Source of the DNA: an uncultured Brachyspira sp.
GTDB taxonomy: Bacteria; Spirochaetota; Brachyspiria; Brachyspirales; Brachyspiraceae
Direction of reading: 5' to 3'
Assembly: GCA_934725525.1 (NCBI GenBank)
Contig: CAKVCG010000075.1
Span: 1 to 8,306 of the forward strand
Length of the DNA: 8,306 bases
Part shown: one piece after another, positions 1 to 5,373 of the stretch
Numbering within the stretch: position 1 is the first letter of the stretch
Layout: each line of letters begins with the position of its first letter
Made by a program: the position numbers and the translations under genes
Notes under the pieces: model-generated
Told to the model about the DNA's origin: nothing
Database searches by the model: none
Seen by the model: only the letters and a program-made list of their open reading frames with translations

Positions 1-659
1 TTTGCTCTTGCCGTATCCCAATTAGCGTTTAACTCTTCCAATTTTTGAACTTTGATTCCGTTTTCGGTTATATATTTAGTTACATGAGAAGTTCTTCCCT
101 CGGCATCGGGATGTCCAGGCTCGCCTTTTATCAAAACATACTGTATAATTCCGTCTCCATTTTTATCCCAAGAAGGATTCGCTCTCCAAGTATTTACGAC
201 TACTTCGCCTTGCATATCGCCCGATTCTTCGCTTTTAGTTCCCACAAACCAAACTTTGTCATAACTGCTCATAGCTTGAGGACTCGCTTCTTTATTAAAG
301 AAGATTACGGGAATATCTTTTTTTTTCGCTTTATCTATTATAGTTTGCGCCGCTTGAGGGTCAACTAAATTAATCGCCAAAACTTTAGCCTCTCTGTTTA
401 GCATAACATCCACTTGGTCGTTCTGCTGAGCCTGATTGTTTTGGGAATCGTTCATTATTAAATTAGCTTTTCCCGAAATAAGACTTTCAATATTTCTTCT
501 AACGAAAGACATAAAATTATCGTCATACCTATAAATAGTTACTCCGATAGTTGGCACATCCGCGCTGGCTTTTGAGCCGCTCTTCTCTCCGCATGAAACA
601 ATCAATACGGATGTTATTATAAGCATAACGCTTACAATAAGGATTAAAGATTTTCTCAT
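1..659 (-). CDS. mglB: MglB-type galactose/glucose-binding lipoprotein, second tandem copy (C-terminus off window)
   Basis: Periplasmic substrate-binding lipoprotein of an MglABC-type sugar ABC transporter. The frame is open from ATG at 657-659 to the left edge, giving 219 complete codons. A Lys/Arg start, a hydrophobic segment (about residues 4-22) and Cys23 in IVSC form a lipoprotein signal. By recall against E. coli MglB, the pocket is kept: Tyr43, Asp47 and Phe49 (IYRYDDNF), Asn122 (FFNKE), His183, Asp185 and Arg189 (GHPDAEGR) and Trp214 (ANWD). The calcium loop DKNGDGIIQ lies at 165-173. AAGGAG at 670-675 lies 10 bases before the ATG and supports this start. About 58% identical (hand count, 185 aligned residues) to the gene just upstream. 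The last third, with the remaining pocket residues, is outside the window. Family assignment is very secure; the sugar bound is inferred. Confidence 0.95.
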   Translation of the reverse strand, partial: MRKSLILIVSVMLIITSVLIVSCGEKSGSKASADVPTIGVTIYRYDDNFMSFVRRNIESLISGKANLIMNDSQNNQAQQNDQVDVMLNREAKVLAINLVDPQAAQTIIDKAKKKDIPVIFFNKEASPQAMSSYDKVWFVGTKSEESGDMQGEVVVNTWRANPSWDKNGDGIIQYVLIKGEPGHPDAEGRTSHVTKYITENGIKVQKLEELNANWDTARA

Positions 660-707
660 GATTTAAGTTCTCCTTAAAAATAAATTTAATTAATATTCTA
701 ATTATTA

Positions 708-735
708 AGTATATACATTTTTATTTTTAAATCAA
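708..735 (-). promoter_or_regulatory. Candidate sigma-70 promoter for the second mglB copy
   Basis: On the minus strand TTGATT (730-735), a 16-base spacer and TATACT (708-713) lie about 50 bases upstream of the ATG. This would give a leader of roughly 40 bases containing the AAGGAG site. It suggests the copy can be transcribed separately from the first. The background is very AT-rich, so chance matches are likely. Confidence 0.4.
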
Positions 736-771
736 GTTTTTTTGATTTATATTATATTTCTATATAGAGTA

Positions 772-1809
772 TTAATTATAAGCTTCCAAAGCGTCTTCTA
801 TATTTTCTTTAGTAATCGCTTTATAAGGAACTCTAACCGCTTTAACTTCGTCAAGTTTATAATCCGTTCCGTCTAAAACATCCTTGCCCGAAGCGACATT
901 TAAAACCATATCGACAACCGCTCTCGCTTGGTCTTTAGGACTTTGCAAAACCGTGCCGAGTATCGAGCCTTTTCTTATCTCTTCAATAACTTCGGGTATA
1001 GCGTCAACTCCGACAATAGGAATATATTTACTTTCATCTCCGATATTATAGCCTTGAGCTTGAATCGATTTTAAAGCGCCTAAAGCCATAGAATCGTTAT
1101 TTGAAAATATAAACTCTATGCTATCGCCATATTTTTTTATCCAAGTGTTCGCTATATTTTGCGCCTGAAGAATATCCCAATTTGCCGTCTGTTCGTCAAG
1201 CTGTTCTAAAATTATTCCATTATCGATTAATACAGCTTTTATTCTTTCCGTTCTGCCTTCCGTATCTGGATGTCCCGCGAGCCCTTTTAATAGAAGATAT
1301 TGAATTTTTCCGTCTCCGTTTTTATCCCATTTAGGATTTGAAAGCCATGCGTTTAATACCATCTCTCCTTGAATATCGCCCGATTCTCTGCTTCTCGTTC
1401 CCACATACCAAACTTTATCGTAGCTCATAATATGTTCCAACCTTGGCTCTATGTTAAAAAATATTAACGGAATTCCCGCGTTTTTCGCCTTATCAATAAT
1501 CACATTAGCGGACATCGGGTCGACTAAATTGATAGCCAAAGCGTCAACTTTTCTTTGAATCGCCGCGTCTATTTGGTCGTATTGTTTAGCTTGGTCGTTT
1601 TCCGAATCGTTCATAATAAAAGAAGCCTTTCCCGTTAGCATCGATTCGATATTTCTTCTCATAAAAGACAAAAAATTATCGTTATAGCTATAAATCGTTA
1701 TTCCGAGTCGAGGCTGCCCGCTTTTTTTAGAATCTTCGTTAGAACAACTTACAAACGAAACTAATAAAATAATTAAAACAAAAAATAAAGCGATAATTCT
1801 TTTTGACAT
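772..1809 (-). CDS. mglB: MglB-type galactose/glucose-binding lipoprotein, first tandem copy
   Basis: Complete 345-residue periplasmic sugar-binding lipoprotein of the MglB family, slightly longer than E. coli MglB because of its linker. Signal: hydrophobic residues 5-20, then Cys22 in FVSC, a relaxed spirochaetal lipobox. Pocket residues by alignment from memory: Tyr40, Asp44, Phe46, Asn119, His180, Asp182, Arg186, Trp211, Asn238 and Asp269 are all present. The position of E. coli Asn256 is Gln289 (TVLQ instead of TVLN). The calcium loop DKNGDGKIQ is at 162-170, with the distant ligand Glu232 also kept. AGGAG at 1817-1821, 7 bases before the ATG, sets the start. A consensus promoter lies directly upstream, and the second copy follows after 112 bases. 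No mglA or mglC is in view. Glucose/galactose binding is inferred; the Gln change could alter specificity. Confidence 0.96.
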   Translation of the reverse strand: MSKRIIALFFVLIILLVSFVSCSNEDSKKSGQPRLGITIYSYNDNFLSFMRRNIESMLTGKASFIMNDSENDQAKQYDQIDAAIQRKVDALAINLVDPMSANVIIDKAKNAGIPLIFFNIEPRLEHIMSYDKVWYVGTRSRESGDIQGEMVLNAWLSNPKWDKNGDGKIQYLLLKGLAGHPDTEGRTERIKAVLIDNGIILEQLDEQTANWDILQAQNIANTWIKKYGDSIEFIFSNNDSMALGALKSIQAQGYNIGDESKYIPIVGVDAIPEVIEEIRKGSILGTVLQSPKDQARAVVDMVLNVASGKDVLDGTDYKLDEVKAVRVPYKAITKENIEDALEAYN

Positions 1810-1830
1810 ATTTTTTCTCCTGTTTTTAAA

Positions 1831-1845
1831 ATATTTTTGAAATAT
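1831..1845. promoter_or_regulatory. Small palindrome at the predicted mglB start site (possible operator)
   Basis: ATATTT, three bases, AAATAT: a perfect 6-bp inverted repeat placed where transcription of the first mglB copy should start. The position suits a repressor operator, but the all-A/T arms make chance occurrence likely and no regulator is identified. Confidence 0.15.
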
Positions 1846-1851
1846 GTTTAA

Positions 1852-1879
1852 ATTATAGTTTAATAGATTTTAATGTCAA
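1852..1879 (-). promoter_or_regulatory. Consensus sigma-70 promoter of the first mglB copy
   Basis: On the minus strand a perfect TTGACA (1874-1879) and a perfect TATAAT (1852-1857) are separated by 16 bases. Initiation is expected near 1845, about 35 bases before the ATG. The -35 box begins only about 20 bases after the stop codon of the upstream oxidoreductase gene. Two perfect hexamers at proper spacing make this the strongest promoter in the window and suggest high expression. Confidence 0.75.
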
Positions 1880-1897
1880 TATTATTATAAAAAATTA

Positions 1898-2860
1898 TTA
1901 CCAAGTTTCTTTTATTTTATTCAAAATGTCTTCGGTAAGTTTAATCGTTCTGACATCGTCTTCTATCGAAACTAATTTTTTATCTTTTCCTAATATGCAG
2001 TTGGCAAAATGTTCGTCTTCCAATTTGAGCGGATTGTCTCTGTGAATAAATACTCTTTCTATTATAGATTCTTGAGTATAATTTATTCCGATAGAAGTTT
2101 TTATTTTGCTTTGACTCGCCGCCTGACGATGAATCGTTATATCTTGCGTGGCATAATCCAATATAAAATGGGCTTCTTCCGAACTAATCGCTAAAGTTCT
2201 AATTTTCTCCTGCGTCACTCTGCTTGCGTTTATCGTGGCTATCGTATTTCCTTCAAATTCCAATAACGCGCTCGCAATATCTTCATTTTTAGTTTTTATT
2301 CTTTTCCCGCTCGCCGAAAATCTCATTAAAGGTTTTTTCACCAAAGAAGTTACAATATCCAAATCATGAATCATAATATCGAATACCACTCCGACATCGG
2401 TTATGCGTGGAGTGAAAGGAGCTAATCTTCTCGCCTCTATCAAATAAGGATTTTCTATTATATGATGCAATTCTTGAACCGCTCCGTTGAATCTTTCGAC
2501 ATGTCCCACTTGAAATATAATATTTTTTTCTTTTACAATCGCTTCCAATTCTTCCGCTTGAATAAAATTTTCAGTCATTGGTTTTTCGACTAAAACATGT
2601 TTTCCTTTTTGAACGGATTTTTTCGCTATATCGAAATGAAATTTTGTCGGACTCGAGATTATAACGGCGTCGCATCTGTCTATCGCTTCGTCCAAACTTT
2701 TAAAACTATTTAAATTATATTTGTTTGAAATTTCCTTTAAATGTTTTTCGTCCGCATCGTAAATCCCGCTTAAATTAATCGAGTTTATTTGATTTATAAC
2801 ATTGAGATGAAATTGTCCCATTCTTCCAACACCAATAATACTTATATTGATTTTTTCCAT
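1898..2860 (-). CDS. Gfo/Idh/MocA-family NAD(P)-dependent sugar dehydrogenase, GnnA-like
   Basis: Cytoplasmic oxidoreductase of 320 residues, normal for the family. The N-terminal Rossmann fold starts with GVGRMG (residues 10-15); Asp35 at the end of the second strand suggests NAD preference. The family EKP motif is at 92-94, with Lys93 the expected catalytic or cofactor-contacting lysine. The C-terminal half has GHVERFN (119-125), RLAPFTPR (145-152) and DIMIHDLD (161-168), where His165 is a likely catalytic residue. The RLAPFTPR-to-IHDLD stretch resembles, from memory, the branch containing GnnA, which oxidises UDP-GlcNAc at C3 for 2,3-diamino lipid A in Acidithiobacillus and Leptospira. No GnnB-type aminotransferase or lpx gene is in the window, so that role is inferred. 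Another sugar dehydrogenase, such as an inositol or UDP-sugar enzyme, is possible. AGGA at 2871-2874, 10 bases before the ATG, supports the start. Confidence 0.9.
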   Translation of the reverse strand: MEKINISIIGVGRMGQFHLNVINQINSINLSGIYDADEKHLKEISNKYNLNSFKSLDEAIDRCDAVIISSPTKFHFDIAKKSVQKGKHVLVEKPMTENFIQAEELEAIVKEKNIIFQVGHVERFNGAVQELHHIIENPYLIEARRLAPFTPRITDVGVVFDIMIHDLDIVTSLVKKPLMRFSASGKRIKTKNEDIASALLEFEGNTIATINASRVTQEKIRTLAISSEEAHFILDYATQDITIHRQAASQSKIKTSIGINYTQESIIERVFIHRDNPLKLEDEHFANCILGKDKKLVSIEDDVRTIKLTEDILNKIKETW

Positions 2861-2926
2861 AGAATAAAATTCCTAATTTTTAATTTTTTATTTAATTTTT
2901 TAAATTTATAAAATTATATTGTAAAG

Positions 2927-2955
2927 ATTATAATTAATAATTTGATAAACTTCAA
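2927..2955 (-). promoter_or_regulatory. Candidate sigma-70 promoter for the Gfo/Idh/MocA gene
   Basis: On the minus strand TTGAAG (2950-2955), a 17-base spacer and a perfect TATAAT (2927-2932). It lies in the 135-base gap after the TPR gene and would give a leader of about 60 bases. No convincing terminator hairpin with a T-tract follows the TPR gene, so read-through from the upstream operon is also possible. Confidence 0.5.
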
Positions 2956-2995
2956 TAGGTTTTAATATTTTTGAATAATAAATATGGAATGCCAA

Positions 2996-4357
2996 TCAAT
3001 CGCTAAACGAAATTACGCCTTCAATTATAGCCTCGAATCTGTCTGGCTCTATTATCGCTATGGTGTCGTCCGTTTTTAAATTTGGAGCGAAACCTCCGAT
3101 ACTGATTAAGAAAGAGTGAGCGCTTTTATAAACTCTCGCGTAATCTACAAATTGGTCTACCGTATCCTGCCTCATAGGATAGCCCGAAGTATCGAGAGCG
3201 AATGTGCTTTTATATGACTGTCCTTCAGAACCGAATTTTTTTATCGTAACGAAGAAAACCAAAGTATCCGATTTTTTGCTATGGTCGGTCACTATATATC
3301 CGTTTAAAGTAAGCACTCTATAAAAATGTTTTTCCAAATAATCTACAACATCCATCTCCAAAGCCGTTCTTAAAGCGTTATTTGCGATAATCGAACTATA
3401 AGTTTTAAGTTTATGGTCAATATCCAAATAAATATTTCTTGTCGATTTTATTATTTCCCACTGTCGAACAGCGTTTTCAAATTGTTTATTTTTTACCAAA
3501 GTTTCGGCGTATCTATATCTTTCGTCAACCACTTTATCGTTTGGTATAGCCTCTTTATTCAATACCTGCTCGTAATAACTTTTTGCTTTATCGTAATTTC
3601 CAAGCTCAAAATAAGAATTGGCAAGCTGCAAGGAAATAGCGTCTTTATTTTCAAGCGTATCGCTTCCGTAAGCGATTTCCAATTCCACAACGGCGTTTTG
3701 AAAATCTCTCGATGCAGACAAAACTTCTCCCATAAGCAAATGATATTGAACATTGGTCGGGTCCAAATCCAAAGCATGTTGAATATGTTGTTGAGCGGCA
3801 TGATAAGAACGCATTTGATAATAACAGTTTGCAAGCATATAAAGTAATTGAGGATTACTGTCGTTTCGAGCTACCGCCAAACTAAAATATTGTTGAGCCA
3901 AAGCCCATTCTCCCGCTTCGTAAGAAATTGTTCCCGCTTTATATAAAGAATCAAAATCTTGGTCTTTCAATCTTATTATTTCGTTATATTCGTCTATAGC
4001 CTTTCTATAATTTCCCGTCTCCTCATAAATCTTTGCTAAAAATTCCCTCACATTTAATTGGCTTATCTCTTTAGTATAAGCTCCAGAATCTATTATATTT
4101 TGTAAAGACGCCATAGCGAGTATAAATTGCTGTTGTTTATAATATAAATTTGCGCTAATCCATAATATATAAGGCTCTTTTTTATGTTTAGGGTCGAGTT
4201 CGTTTATTTCGCGCATTGTGGCGTCATAATTATTTTCGTTATATAATTGAGTTATTCTTTTTAACTTATTGCCATAGGTTCCGCTTCTAATTATATAATT
4301 AATGGCTACAGCTAATGCGACTATAAAAATTATTATAAATATTAATGAAACTTCCAC
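2996..4357 (-). CDS. Membrane-anchored TPR protein with C-terminal restriction-endonuclease-like domain
   Basis: Protein of 453 residues, function not recognised. One hydrophobic helix (about 4-23) with Arg24 and Lys31 after it suggests an N-terminal anchor with a cytoplasmic body. About six or seven tetratricopeptide repeats span roughly 62-305; the clearest begin near 103 (FLAKIYEETGNYRKAIDEY), 169, 203 and 242 (LANSYFELGNYDKAKSYYE), implying a protein-binding scaffold. The C-terminal domain (about 335-450) resembles the Mrr-type PD-(D/E)XK fold: an LEKHF helix, NGYIVT, SDTLVFFVTIKK, then a helix, HSFLISIGGF and IAIIEPDRF. TIK (371-373) stands where active enzymes have E/QxK, and only Asp364 could be the acid, so nuclease activity is doubtful. 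The start is GTG at 4355-4357, 2 bases after the upstream stop, with AAGGAA 7 bases before it. TPR and anchor calls are firm; the fold call is inference. Confidence 0.88.
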   Translation of the reverse strand: MEVSLIFIIIFIVALAVAINYIIRSGTYGNKLKRITQLYNENNYDATMREINELDPKHKKEPYILWISANLYYKQQQFILAMASLQNIIDSGAYTKEISQLNVREFLAKIYEETGNYRKAIDEYNEIIRLKDQDFDSLYKAGTISYEAGEWALAQQYFSLAVARNDSNPQLLYMLANCYYQMRSYHAAQQHIQHALDLDPTNVQYHLLMGEVLSASRDFQNAVVELEIAYGSDTLENKDAISLQLANSYFELGNYDKAKSYYEQVLNKEAIPNDKVVDERYRYAETLVKNKQFENAVRQWEIIKSTRNIYLDIDHKLKTYSSIIANNALRTALEMDVVDYLEKHFYRVLTLNGYIVTDHSKKSDTLVFFVTIKKFGSEGQSYKSTFALDTSGYPMRQDTVDQFVDYARVYKSAHSFLISIGGFAPNLKTDDTIAIIEPDRFEAIIEGVISFSD

Positions 4358-4359
4358 AA

Positions 4360-5364
4360 TTATATTCCTTTTTGATAAAATACTACGGGATTTTCAGTTT
4401 CTTCGGCTTCTATCAAAGCCTCTTGAAGCTTCGTAATCAAATTATCTTTAATCACGAGAGCCGATATTTTATTCGTTTTATTAATTGAAAAATCATACCC
4501 GCTTACCGCTATAGCTATTTCAATATCAATATTTACGCCATTATATTCAAAATTATAATTTTTTAATCCCTTAAAATATCTTCTAATAGTTTTCCAAGCC
4601 TCTTCTTCATTAGAATAAATATAAACGAATATCGTATTATTTTCTACAAAACATTGACTCTCGCCCATTCTTGAATTTTGTTTTATAAATTTTATTAACT
4701 CTTCTTTAATACTTTTATAGCCCAAATTCCCGCGCTCTTCTTCTATTTTTTTATGATTTGATATTTTAAAACCCATAAGCCCTATAGCGTATTCATGTCT
4801 TTGGGAAAAAGAAATAATATTTTTTAGAGTGTCAAAAAATATTTCCGATTCCACATTGTTAATATTTTCCTCTCCGTATTCTTCGCTTTCATCTTCGTAT
4901 CCTAAATTATAAATAATAGTTTTATACATAAACACTATCATTTTTTTTATACAGTAAGTAAGCTGTATTGATATAAAAAATAATCCTATAGATAATATAA
5001 CAAAATAAAAAGTATATTCTCCCCTATATAAAATTTTTTGTATCTCTGGAATATAACTTAAAGAAAGCATAACTATGGCGGATGTCACTATAAAAAATAA
5101 AAAATTGCTTATACTATCTACAAAATCGTTCTCTATATTAACCATTAAAACTATTATGAAAGCGTATAATATGGAAACGCTTATCCATATCCAAACCCAT
5201 ACATCGAGGGTATATAATAAATAAACAAAAAAATTTTGCTGGTTAGAAGATATTAAAATTATATAAATCGGAATAAATACGGCGCTGTATATAAGTGCGC
5301 ATATCATGGAGGCGAAAAATCCATATAAATATGATTTCGATAAATTAATTTTTTTTGACTCCAT
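4360..5364 (-). CDS. Four-helix membrane protein with degenerate GGDEF-like domain
   Basis: Protein of 334 residues. Four hydrophobic segments (about 12-39, 53-76, 84-105 and 117-139) form a membrane domain, followed by an acidic linker (157-174, rich in Glu). The soluble part (about 175-332) follows the order of GGDEF diguanylate cyclase elements: FFDTLKNIISFSQR like the first helix, YAIGLMGFKI like the first strand, GNLGYKSIKEELIKFI like the GHxxGDxxL helix, IDIEIAIAVSGY like the VTISIGV strand, and KLQEALIEAEETENPVVFY like the ADxALYxAKxxGRNxV end. The signature is lost: NNTIF (242-246) stands for GGDEF, and Ser202/Asn203 replace the metal-binding Asp of the first strand, so no cyclase activity is expected. 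It may be a sensor or partner-binding pseudoenzyme. The ATG is 9 bases after the upstream stop, with a weak GGCGGA site overlapping it. The gene is notably AT-rich. Confidence 0.85.
   Translation of the reverse strand: MESKKINLSKSYLYGFFASMICALIYSAVFIPIYIILISSNQQNFFVYLLYTLDVWVWIWISVSILYAFIIVLMVNIENDFVDSISNFLFFIVTSAIVMLSLSYIPEIQKILYRGEYTFYFVILSIGLFFISIQLTYCIKKMIVFMYKTIIYNLGYEDESEEYGEENINNVESEIFFDTLKNIISFSQRHEYAIGLMGFKISNHKKIEEERGNLGYKSIKEELIKFIKQNSRMGESQCFVENNTIFVYIYSNEEEAWKTIRRYFKGLKNYNFEYNGVNIDIEIAIAVSGYDFSINKTNKISALVIKDNLITKLQEALIEAEETENPVVFYQKGI
4365..4370 (-). promoter_or_regulatory. Ribosome binding site that fixes the GTG start of the TPR gene
   Basis: AAGGAA on the minus strand lies inside the last codons of the upstream membrane-protein gene and 7 bases before GTG (4355-4357). 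No in-frame ATG sits at a suitable distance. The 2-base gap after the TAA at 4360-4362 points to translational coupling. Confidence 0.7.
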
Positions 5365-5373
5365 AACATCCGC

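Noticed and set aside
45..368. Plus-strand 107-residue open frame
   Set aside because: It lies opposite the clearly coding truncated mglB frame, has no recognisable domain and reflects the codon pattern of the real gene.
729..748. Inverted repeat AAATCAA / TTGATTT between the two mglB genes as a terminator
   Set aside because: The 7-bp stem has a single G-C pair and, on the minus strand, is followed by an A-rich rather than U-rich tract. The arm at 730-735 fits better as a -35 box.
2009..2194. Plus-strand 61-residue open frame
   Set aside because: It is antisense to the C-terminal part of the Gfo/Idh/MocA gene, with no ribosome site or recognisable content.
3413..3847. Plus-strand 144-residue open frame, and a minus-strand 91-residue frame (3559-3834) in another phase
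   Set aside because: Both sit inside the TPR coding region; their translations are low-complexity and match no family, while the TPR frame has clear repeats.
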